Assembly (NCBI GenBank): GCA_934747965.1
Contig: CAKVHI010000003.1
Span: forward strand, 62,001-126,000
Reading direction: 5' to 3'
DNA: 64,000 nucleotides
From: an uncultured Clostridia bacterium
GTDB taxonomy: Bacteria > Bacillota > Clostridia > Christensenellales > UBA1242
The position numbers were made by a program, and so were the translations under genes. Positions 1 to 7,136 of this stretch are shown here, in pieces (within the stretch, counting starts at the first letter, position 1; every line of letters begins with the position of its first letter). A model generated the notes under the pieces. That model had not been told where the DNA came from. It did not search any database and saw only the letters and a list, made by a program, of their open reading frames with translations.

Positions 1-1521
1 ATTGTCTAATGTTCTGTAACTAATCGCTTCCAGAATATGACTTTCTTTAATATTTTCTTCGCCATCTAAATCGGCAATAGTTCGTGCCACTTTCAAAATT
101 CTATTGTTCGCTCTTGCAGTTAAATTATAAGTTTCAAAAGCCGTTTTCATAATTTTTTGACATTCTTCACTTAATTTGCAATATTTTGTGCACATTTTGT
201 TTGTCATGCTTGCATTATTAAACACATTAGCATTTTTAAATCTTTCAGTTTGTATTTTTCTTGCCTTGTCTACCCTTTGTTTTATTTGCTCACTCGTTTC
301 TTCTTGCCTTGTTGATTGAAGGTCTGAATATTCAACACTTTCAACCTCAACATGCAAATCAATTCTGTCCATAATTGGTCCACTAAGTTTGTTCAAATAT
401 TTATGTATTTGACTTGCCGTGCATTTACATTCATGCTTCTTACTTCCGTAATAACCACAAGGACAAGGGTTCATGCTGGCAATCAAATTAAATCTTGCGG
501 GATATTCAACTGTTTGAGCAAGCCTAGAAACAGTTATAACACCATCTTCAAGTGGCTGACGCATTGCTTCAACAACACTTCGATTATATTCTGGAAGTTC
601 ATCCAAAAAAAGCACTCCGTTATGGGCAAGGCTAATTTCGCCCGGTTTAGCAAGCCTTCCGCCACCAGTCAATGCAACAATAGTTGCTGTGTGATGAGGT
701 GCTCTAAAAGGTCTGTTCACAATAATTCCGTCTTTACTATCTAAGGTTCCAGCCACACTATGAATTTTTGTAACTTCCAACGCTTCTTCAAATGTCATGT
801 CTGGAAGGATTGTTGGAAAACATCTTGCAAGCATGGTTTTTCCGCTTCCCGGAGGTCCAATCATAAGCATATTATGTCCGCCAGCAGCAGCAATCTCTAA
901 TGCTCTCTTTGCCGTGTATTGCCCTTTAACTTGACTGAAGTCTTCAGCAAAAAAACTTTTTGATTTGATTTCTTGATATTTAGTTGCCTTTATAGGTTCA
1001 CAACTTTTTTCTTTGTTTAAAAATTCAACAACTTCTTTTAAGGTTTTAAAAGCATAAGTTTCAACCCCTTCAATAAAACTTGCTTCTTGTTTGTTTTCAA
1101 AAGGAATGATAACTTTTTTAAAGCCTGCTAGTCGCATAGAAATTAATATTGGCAAAATACCATTAACTTTTCTTAAATCGCCGTTCAATGAAAGTTCACC
1201 AATCAAAACAAAACTATTTATATCTTCATTTTTTATTTGGTCTGTTGCAACCAAAATTCCAACGGCTATTGCAAGGTCATAATAAGTGCCTTCTTTCTTT
1301 GTGTCGGCAGGAGCCAAATTTACCACAATTTTATTTTTAGGAAATTCAAGACCTATTGTGTTTTTTATTGCACTTTTCACCCTTTCTTTACTTTCCTTAA
1401 TTGCAGTGTCAGCAAGCCCAACCACATCATAACCCGGAAGTCCGTTGTGAATGTCAACTTCAACTTGAACACTATAGCCATCAATTCCAATTAATCCAAA
1501 ACTCAAAACTTTACTAATCAT
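1..1521 (-). CDS. comM: YifB/ComM family Mg-chelatase-like AAA+ ATPase (3' end cut by window)
   Basis: I translated this from the ATG at 1521 to the window edge: 507 codons, no stop. Family members are about 505-510 residues, so only the last few are likely missing. The N-terminal part has the Lon-protease-like fold of YifB (starts MISKVLSFGL, then GYSVQVEVDIHNGLPG). The centre carries a Walker A motif (GPPGSGKTM) and a Walker B motif (GVLFLDELPEY). The C-terminal Mg-chelatase region has the NPCPCGYYG motif, a CxC and the RIDLHVEV segment. In Gram-negative bacteria ComM is a branch-migration helicase acting in natural transformation; its role in Clostridia is less clear. An AGGTGA ribosome binding site lies four bases before the ATG. 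Confidence 0.95.
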   Translation of the reverse strand, partial: MISKVLSFGLIGIDGYSVQVEVDIHNGLPGYDVVGLADTAIKESKERVKSAIKNTIGLEFPKNKIVVNLAPADTKKEGTYYDLAIAVGILVATDQIKNEDINSFVLIGELSLNGDLRKVNGILPILISMRLAGFKKVIIPFENKQEASFIEGVETYAFKTLKEVVEFLNKEKSCEPIKATKYQEIKSKSFFAEDFSQVKGQYTAKRALEIAAAGGHNMLMIGPPGSGKTMLARCFPTILPDMTFEEALEVTKIHSVAGTLDSKDGIIVNRPFRAPHHTATIVALTGGGRLAKPGEISLAHNGVLFLDELPEYNRSVVEAMRQPLEDGVITVSRLAQTVEYPARFNLIASMNPCPCGYYGSKKHECKCTASQIHKYLNKLSGPIMDRIDLHVEVESVEYSDLQSTRQEETSEQIKQRVDKARKIQTERFKNANVFNNASMTNKMCTKYCKLSEECQKIMKTAFETYNLTARANNRILKVARTIADLDGEENIKESHILEAISYRTLDN

Positions 1522-1589
1522 TTGTCACCTAATTTTTATTATAACAAAATTTTTTAAATAAAAAAAACAAAATCAACCAATTAATTAAA

Positions 1590-1614
1590 AATGCCTTAAC
1601 CAATTTTTAAGGCA
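1590..1614 (-). terminator. Terminator after nrdR
   Basis: A 9-bp inverted repeat (ATGCCTTAA / TTAAGGCAT) with a 7-base loop is flanked by A/T runs on both sides. It sits 10 bases past the nrdR stop and 70 bases before the comM start, so it should separate the two transcripts. Confidence 0.75.
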
Positions 1615-1624
1615 TAAAAACTAA

Positions 1625-2089
1625 CTATTTTCTTTCATTTTTTTTGTTAAATTCGTTCAAAAAATCTATAAAATTTGTTGCATCTGTAAAATAACGATAT
1701 AGACTTGCAAACCTTATGTATGCAATTTCATCCAAGGTTTTCAGTTTGTCCATAACCAAACTTCCAATCAATTTTGTTTCAACTTCACTTTTCAAAGTGT
1801 TCTGAATTTCCTTTTCAACGCTGTCAACAAGTTCGTTAATTTGTTCAATAGAAACTGGTCGTTTGCCACAAGCCTTAATAACACCATTTTTTATTTTCTC
1901 TTTACTAAACGGTTCGCGCGTTTGGTCGTTTTTAATAACCAAAATTGGTGTTGTTTCGATAGTTTCAAAAGTTGTGAATCTTTTTCCACACTTCAAGCAC
2001 TCACGCCTTCTTCTTATACATTTTCCGTCTTCAATAACCCTAGAGTCTATAACTTTATCTTCATCATTGCCACAATTTAAACATTTCAT
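1625..2089 (-). CDS. nrdR: Transcriptional repressor NrdR
   Basis: This is a 154-residue protein, the usual NrdR length. It starts with a four-cysteine zinc ribbon (C3, C6, C31, C34; MKCLNCGN and ECLKCGKRF), with a basic stretch RRRR before the second pair. An ATP-cone domain follows (from about residue 45, PILVIKNDQTREPFSKEKI). NrdR senses ATP/dATP and represses ribonucleotide reductase operons by binding paired NrdR boxes. No reductase gene is in the window. It is transcribed away from the ZIP transporter gene and ends in its own terminator. Confidence 0.97.
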   Translation of the reverse strand: MKCLNCGNDEDKVIDSRVIEDGKCIRRRRECLKCGKRFTTFETIETTPILVIKNDQTREPFSKEKIKNGVIKACGKRPVSIEQINELVDSVEKEIQNTLKSEVETKLIGSLVMDKLKTLDEIAYIRFASLYRYFTDATNFIDFLNEFNKKNERK

Positions 2090-2142
2090 ATTTTTATTAT
2101 AGCAAAATTTAAAAATTATTCAAACGATTTTAAAAAATATTT

Positions 2143-2172
2143 TTAACAAAAAAAGCGGAAAGCAAATATAAT
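2143..2172 (+). promoter_or_regulatory. Promoter of the ZIP gene, predicted leaderless
   Basis: TTAACA at 2143-2148 and TATAAT at 2167-2172 are separated by 18 bases. The ATG at 2179 is seven bases past the -10 box, so it falls at the expected transcription start. There is no purine-rich ribosome binding site within 15 bases of the ATG. Confidence 0.6.
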
Positions 2173-2178
2173 GCTAAT

Positions 2179-2937
2179 ATGACTTTATACACGATAATTG
2201 GAATAATGTTCGCTTTTGTTATGACACTTTTAGGTTCAAGCCTAGTGTTTTTCTTTAAAAAGCCGATTAACTCAAAAATCAGCACAATTTTTTATGGGCT
2301 AAGTGCGGGAATAATGCTCGCCGCAACAATATGGTCTTTAATAATTCCTTCAATAGAAGCGAGTGAAAACTATGGCTGTTTTAAATTTATCCCATCAGTT
2401 TCTGGAATTATTTTTGGGGCTTTATCTATTGTTTTTCTTGATTTTATTGCTTGCAAAATAAAAAAAAGCCCAAACGGACTAAGCAAAAATATGAAAGTTT
2501 TTGTTGCAGTAACAGTCCACAACATTCCCGAAGGATTGGCAGTAGGCTTTGCTTTTGGCGTTGCTTTGTTTTCTAACAGTATGCCATTATGTATGTCTGC
2601 GCTAAGTTTGGCGATTGGAATGGGTATACAAAATTTCCCTGAAGGCAGTGCAATTTCGCTTCCCATGAAAGAAACATATAACAGCAGTTTCAAAGCCTTT
2701 ATGTTTGGCTTTTATTCTGCCATAGTAGAGCCTATTGCAAGTGTCATAGGTATTTTTCTTGCATACACTCTTTCTTCGATATATGCCTACATTTTAGGCT
2801 TCGCTGCAGGTGCTATGATTTATGTTATTATTGAAGAAATGTTGCCAGAAGCAAACTTAAGTGGATATAACAAATGGGGAACATGGAGTTTTATTATCGG
2901 ATTTTGCATAATGCTTATTTTGGATGTTGTTTTTTAA
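2179..2937 (+). CDS. ZIP family divalent metal transporter
   Basis: A 252-residue polytopic membrane protein of the ZIP (ZupT/gufA-like) family, which carries zinc and other divalent metals into the cytoplasm. The two signature helices are clear: HNIPEG at residues 114-119 (TM4) and QNFPEG at 151-156 (TM5). Both form the metal site in known ZIP structures. A conserved Glu follows at 184 (VEPIAS, TM6). About eight hydrophobic segments are present. The gene stands alone on the plus strand, divergent from nrdR, with its own promoter. Which metal it carries cannot be read from sequence. Confidence 0.93.
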   Translation: MTLYTIIGIMFAFVMTLLGSSLVFFFKKPINSKISTIFYGLSAGIMLAATIWSLIIPSIEASENYGCFKFIPSVSGIIFGALSIVFLDFIACKIKKSPNGLSKNMKVFVAVTVHNIPEGLAVGFAFGVALFSNSMPLCMSALSLAIGMGIQNFPEGSAISLPMKETYNSSFKAFMFGFYSAIVEPIASVIGIFLAYTLSSIYAYILGFAAGAMIYVIIEEMLPEANLSGYNKWGTWSFIIGFCIMLILDVVF

Positions 2938-2954
2938 AGCACAGAAAATTATAA

Positions 2955-3383
2955 TTAGTAATCAATTTTATCATAATAATTTTTATATTGATTTTCATAT
3001 TCATTAGTTTCATTATTTGTATTATTTTCTAAATTTATAACTTCACTATTATTACTTTGCAAATTTGTGTTTTGCTTTGTTTGGTTGTCATCTAGTATCC
3101 CGATAAAATTATTAAACTTGTCTTTAGCTTGTTTTGAATCAACACAAAGGCGCACCAAAATGCAGTCAATTCCAACCTTACAAACACAAGAATAAGGAAT
3201 AAAAATAGTTTCACAAGGCTTAAACCAACCTCTTTTTTCGCCAGGCACAACAAAGCCCAAAATCTTCCCCGTTTGGGGGAAGAAAATTATATCTATTATA
3301 TTCCCTAAAATTTTCCCATCAAGCACATTAATAACAAGTTTACATTTAAGGTCTTGAAAAGAAAACTCTTGACCGCATTGCAT
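2955..3383 (-). CDS. PRC-barrel protein, YlmC/YmxH sporulation family, with extra tail
   Basis: Residues 1-80 match the YlmC/YmxH PRC-barrel pattern: FSFQDLKCKLVINVLDGK, then GNIIDIIFFPQTGKILGFVVPG and a closing IPYSCVCKVGIDCILV. Short PRC-barrel proteins of this type occur throughout endospore formers. The family is usually 80-90 residues. This protein has about 60 further polar, Asn-rich residues of low complexity (NNTNNETNEYENQYKNYY). I chose the ATG at 3383 because the family begins right at this point; a TTG at 3422 would add 13 residues. Neither start has a good ribosome binding site. Confidence 0.8.
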   Translation of the reverse strand: MQCGQEFSFQDLKCKLVINVLDGKILGNIIDIIFFPQTGKILGFVVPGEKRGWFKPCETIFIPYSCVCKVGIDCILVRLCVDSKQAKDKFNNFIGILDDNQTKQNTNLQSNNSEVINLENNTNNETNEYENQYKNYYDKIDY

Positions 3384-3501
3384 AATTAAATATATGAAAC
3401 ATTTTTCTTTTTTATTCGCCAAAAAAATTTAAAATAATTTAAAAACTGCAAAACAATTATATTTTATTTGCTTATAAGCAATTTACGACATTTTTAATTT
3501 G

Positions 3502-5304
3502 CTATTTTACTTTATCTTCCAATTTTTTTTCTTTTTTAAATAACTTTGTTAAAAGTTTTGCTTTCAAAGATTTAAACTTTACTTTTGACAAAAATTTCTT
3601 TTTTAATGTTTTGTTATTATAAAGAAAATTATCTCCATACTCAGTTAAATTAGGTAATGATAAATTTTTTAATTCTTCATTGCTATAAAGAAAATTATCT
3701 CCACAACTAGTCAATTTTGGTAAAGATAAATTAGTTAAGATATTGTTATAACAAAGAAAACCACACCCACACTTGGTTAAATTAGGTAATGTTAAATTCT
3801 TTATTGCTTCATTGCTATAAAGAAAAGTATACTCACATCTAGTTAAATTAGGTAATGTTAAATCGCTTAAAAACTTGTTATAATAAAGAAAACCACCTCC
3901 ACTTTCAGTTAAATTGGGTAAAATTAAATTAGTTAATGCCTCGTTATAACAAAGAAAACCACACCCACACTTGGTTAAATTAGGTAATGATAAATCGGTT
4001 AAAACCTTGTTATAATAAAGAAAATTATCTCTGCACTCAGTTAAATTGGGTAATGATAAATTTTTTAATTCTTCATTACGAGGAAGAAAATTATCTCCAC
4101 AACTAGTCAATTTTGGTAAAGATAAATTAGTTAGGATATTGTTATGACAAAGAAAACTACACCCACACTCGGTTAAATTGGGTAATGTTAAATTCTTTAT
4201 TGCTTCATTACTATTAAGAAAAGCATGCCCACATCTAGTTAAATTAGGTAATGTTAAATCGCTTAAAACCTTGTTATAATAAAGAAAATTATCTCCGCAC
4301 TCAGTTAAATTTTCGTTGCAATAGCCAGTAATTCTTCGTCTATTGTCAAATGTGATAATAGCATCTTTTTTGTCTTTCATTTTTATAGTCAAAGTGTTAT
4401 TTTTAACTTCCATACTTTCAATATCTGAAAAACCATCTAAAAATGAATCTGATTTATAAATAGAAGAAACTGTTTTATTTTTTATGTTAAACGCAAAATA
4501 GTCAAGCAAAATATTGTGTTGTGATAATCTCATTGGTGTAAAATCTTTTATGAGCACATTATTTGGGCAATAATAAATGTTGTCAATTTCATAATTATAT
4601 TTAAAATACATTTCCCGTGCAAAAACATAATCTATTAATTCAAATTCTCTATATTTAACAATTCTGTCTTTAACGCCATAATCTTGATAAAAAGCATCAG
4701 TAAGTCCTGGAATTATGTTATCCAAGTTGCTATTAAAAGTGTTGTCAGGGTTGTTAACTGTGTGATTATATCGGTTTTTGATAGACAGCGTTTGTAAATT
4801 GTTTTTGACAAATTGAATGCTTATAACACTTGTGCCATATTCATCTTGACGGCGAGGATTAAAAAAATTTTTTCTTTTAATATTTTCGCAATCTTTCTTC
4901 ACCGCAAACCAAACTCGGCAACTATTCAATCTTCCGCCCCTAAATGTGCAAAGTTCTTCATTCTTTGCCCAATATTTTCTGAAACTTTGAATATCCTTTT
5001 CAGTTTTACATTCTGGATATAAAATATATCCTGCTTCATCCATTAATTGAACTGCCGACTTTTTTATAATTTCTTTAGGTTTTGAACCTTCAACATTAAC
5101 AAATGAAAAAATATAATCTTTAAAAGCATCAATTTTGTTTTGTTCAATAATATCATCAGCCAAATCTCTTTGTTGAAAAAAGTGGTCTTGTAATAATTTG
5201 GGCAACAATCCTTCTTGCTCTAATATTTTATAAAAATTCTCTCTGCAAAGATGCATCATTTTTTCGCCATAATGCTTCTTAATCCATTTCAAATCTTTTT
5301 CCAC
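3502..5304 (-). CDS. Leucine-rich repeat protein with unknown N-terminal domain
   Basis: A 600-residue protein with no signal peptide or membrane segment. Residues 1-327 form a domain I do not recognise. Residues 328-569 are eleven tandem 22-residue repeats, of the form LxLPNLTxCGxxFLxxNxxLxx, the first one degenerate. The C-terminal 31 residues are very Lys-rich. Each repeat has conserved Leu, Pro, Asn and often Cys, typical of a curved leucine-rich binding surface, so a protein-binding role is likely but the partner is unknown. The start is a GTG overlapping the stop of the upstream gene by one base (TAGTG), with AAAAGGA 12 bases before it. The two genes form one translationally coupled unit. 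Confidence 0.8.
   Translation of the reverse strand: MEKDLKWIKKHYGEKMMHLCRENFYKILEQEGLLPKLLQDHFFQQRDLADDIIEQNKIDAFKDYIFSFVNVEGSKPKEIIKKSAVQLMDEAGYILYPECKTEKDIQSFRKYWAKNEELCTFRGGRLNSCRVWFAVKKDCENIKRKNFFNPRRQDEYGTSVISIQFVKNNLQTLSIKNRYNHTVNNPDNTFNSNLDNIIPGLTDAFYQDYGVKDRIVKYREFELIDYVFAREMYFKYNYEIDNIYYCPNNVLIKDFTPMRLSQHNILLDYFAFNIKNKTVSSIYKSDSFLDGFSDIESMEVKNNTLTIKMKDKKDAIITFDNRRRITGYCNENLTECGDNFLYYNKVLSDLTLPNLTRCGHAFLNSNEAIKNLTLPNLTECGCSFLCHNNILTNLSLPKLTSCGDNFLPRNEELKNLSLPNLTECRDNFLYYNKVLTDLSLPNLTKCGCGFLCYNEALTNLILPNLTESGGGFLYYNKFLSDLTLPNLTRCEYTFLYSNEAIKNLTLPNLTKCGCGFLCYNNILTNLSLPKLTSCGDNFLYSNEELKNLSLPNLTEYGDNFLYNNKTLKKKFLSKVKFKSLKAKLLTKLFKKEKKLEDKVK
3598..4323 (-). repeat. Eleven in-frame 66-bp repeats with a 330-bp higher-order duplication
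   Basis: The repeats encode the 22-residue units of the leucine-rich protein (residues 328-569). Repeats 0-4 (3994-4323) match repeats 6-10 (3598-3927) in order: each block runs YNK.LSD, NSNEAIKN or YSNEAIKN, NNILTN, NEELKN, then a final unit. That points to a block duplication of five units, with one extra unit (repeat 5) between the blocks. Confidence 0.85.
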
Positions 5305-5600
5305 TATCCATATATCCTTTTAAGCAAATATATCTTATTATTTGATTTCAAAATTGCACAATCTTTTAACTCTTTTTCATCTATATCGTCTATGTTTATA
5401 TTCTTTTGAAATTCAAATGCATAAGGTTGAGTGTAAAATTGTGAATTTATGTCTAACAAATCAGTTTGCAAAGCAATTTTATCGCCAACTTTTGGATTAT
5501 CCACCCCATAAAACTCTAATGTTTGTTCATAAGTTTTATCTTTACATCTCAAAACATATCCATTGTTTTGCAAAACTTTTATAACTTCACACTTTATCAT
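5304..5600 (-). CDS. Conserved-looking small protein of unknown function
   Basis: A 98-residue soluble protein that I do not recognise (starts MIKCEVIKVLQNNGYVLRC). It is rich in beta-type alternation and acidic near the C-terminus (NIDDIDEKELKDC), then closes with KIYLLKRIYG. I place the start at the ATG at 5600 because AAAGGTGA sits six bases upstream. The in-frame ATG at 5615 would lie ahead of the predicted transcription start. The stop overlaps the start of the leucine-rich repeat gene, so the two are probably made together. Confidence 0.72.
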   Translation of the reverse strand: MIKCEVIKVLQNNGYVLRCKDKTYEQTLEFYGVDNPKVGDKIALQTDLLDINSQFYTQPYAFEFQKNINIDDIDEKELKDCAILKSNNKIYLLKRIYG

Positions 5601-5617
5601 AAACTCACCTTTCATTT

Positions 5618-5646
5618 ATTTTAACACATATAAATTGTTTTGTAAA
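5618..5646 (-). promoter_or_regulatory. Promoter of the small protein / leucine-rich repeat unit
   Basis: Read on the minus strand: TTTACA (5641-5646), a 17-base spacer, TAAAAT (5618-5623). The predicted start, near 5611, falls just before the AAAGGTGA ribosome binding site. This gives the two-gene unit its own promoter, separate from hemZ. Confidence 0.65.
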
Positions 5647-5702
5647 GACCGAAATTTTTTTGTTTTATCGCTAAAAATATTATTTAAAATTTTATTTTCA
5701 TA

Positions 5703-7136
5703 TCATTTAATCACTTTGTTTGTTTGCTTTTTAAACTCGCTTTCCGAAAAAAGTTCTTTTTTCTTTTCAATCATTTCGTCAACACGATTATTATACTCTT
5801 TTATATCTTTAACATTTGCAAATCTTTCAATACGGTTGGTTAAACTAAAAATTCGTTTGCTAATACCATTTGCTCCACACGCAACAATGCTTGAAAGTTC
5901 GTCCATAGAATCAATGTTAAAATAGCAAATTTTGTTGTCAATAAAATAGCCCACATTTTCTTGACCACTTACCATATTTTTTTGCCTATATAAGTAATAG
6001 GGTTTATAACCATTTTCTTTTAGTTTGGTGGTTGCAATTTTGCTCATTTTCATAACTTTGCTTTCGTTTTTAAAAATATTTTCATTATCTTCTTTAAGTT
6101 TTGATGCTCTTTTAAGTGCCAAGGTATGAATGGTTATGTTTTCGGGTTTAAGATATAAGGCAATATCCATAGTTTCGGAAAAGCTTTTTATTGTGTCTTT
6201 ATTTAACCCCATAATCAAATCCATGTTGATGTCAAAATTATAATTCCTTGCAAGTTTATATGCATCAAGGGCTTCCATTGCGGTGTGTTTTCTTCCAATA
6301 GTTTTCAAAACTTTATCATTAAAAGTCTGTGGATTGATTGAAATTCGAGATACACCATATTTTTGCAACAAATCAAGTTTTTCTTTTGTTATAGTGTCTG
6401 GTCGACCTGCCTCAACAGTAAATTCTTTAACTTTAAAACTAACGCTTTGAAGAATTTTTTCAAGTTGATTTACATTTAAACTTGTGGGTGTTCCACCACC
6501 AATATAAACGCTTTTAACAATAAAATAATTTTCCATCAAAAATTGTTTAGTTTTTTCAATTTCATAAACAAGTTTATCAACATATTCATCAACAAGTTTA
6601 CCTGCTTTTTCTGTTTCCATTGAAATGAAACTGCAATAAGCACACCTTGACGGACAAAAAGGAATATTAATATAAAAATCAACAAGTTTATCGTTAAGGT
6701 CAAGATTTTTTTGATTTATAATAATATCAATAATTAAATCTACTTTCTCTTTTGAAACATGATAATTATTTTTTAAAAAGTTTTCAATAGAAGTTTTAGG
6801 AAGCCCTTTTTTAAACAAATCATAGCAAAATTTAACAGGTCTAATTCCAGTCAATGCTCCGTATGGCATAGATTTGTTAAAAATTTTGCTTAAAATTTCA
6901 TAAAGACCAATTTTGGCAAAACTTTTAGAAGATATAAAATTTGAAACATCGCTAATTTTTTCGTAATCAAATTCTTGCTTTTGATTAATTATTTTATATT
7001 TATTATATATTTTATTTTCTTTTTCTTCTAATTCATGATTAACAACAATATCATATTCTTCAAAATTTTGAGGAATAAAAAGTTTTATTATGTCTTGAAA
7101 ATCATAATTATTTTCTATGTTTGTATTAATTTCCAT
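5703..7136 (-). CDS. hemZ: Oxygen-independent coproporphyrinogen dehydrogenase-like radical SAM protein HemZ
   Basis: A 477-residue radical SAM protein. It has the cluster motif C161-x3-C165-x2-C168 (CPSRCAYC), the SAM-binding GGGTP at 213-217, and an N-terminal extension of about 150 residues typical of HemZ rather than HemN. HemZ/HemN enzymes convert coproporphyrinogen III to protoporphyrinogen, using SAM and no oxygen. No other haem gene is in the window, and many clostridial HemZ proteins occur without a full haem pathway, so the reaction is not certain. The start ATG shares one base with the rel stop (TAATG), in the conserved recJ-rel-hemZ order. Confidence 0.9.
   Translation of the reverse strand: MEINTNIENNYDFQDIIKLFIPQNFEEYDIVVNHELEEKENKIYNKYKIINQKQEFDYEKISDVSNFISSKSFAKIGLYEILSKIFNKSMPYGALTGIRPVKFCYDLFKKGLPKTSIENFLKNNYHVSKEKVDLIIDIIINQKNLDLNDKLVDFYINIPFCPSRCAYCSFISMETEKAGKLVDEYVDKLVYEIEKTKQFLMENYFIVKSVYIGGGTPTSLNVNQLEKILQSVSFKVKEFTVEAGRPDTITKEKLDLLQKYGVSRISINPQTFNDKVLKTIGRKHTAMEALDAYKLARNYNFDINMDLIMGLNKDTIKSFSETMDIALYLKPENITIHTLALKRASKLKEDNENIFKNESKVMKMSKIATTKLKENGYKPYYLYRQKNMVSGQENVGYFIDNKICYFNIDSMDELSSIVACGANGISKRIFSLTNRIERFANVKDIKEYNNRVDEMIEKKKELFSESEFKKQTNKVIK

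Noticed and set aside
3598..4323. Regular 66-bp repeats that could look like a CRISPR array
   Set aside because: The repeats are in frame within one long coding sequence, differ in sequence, have no spacers and no cas genes nearby.
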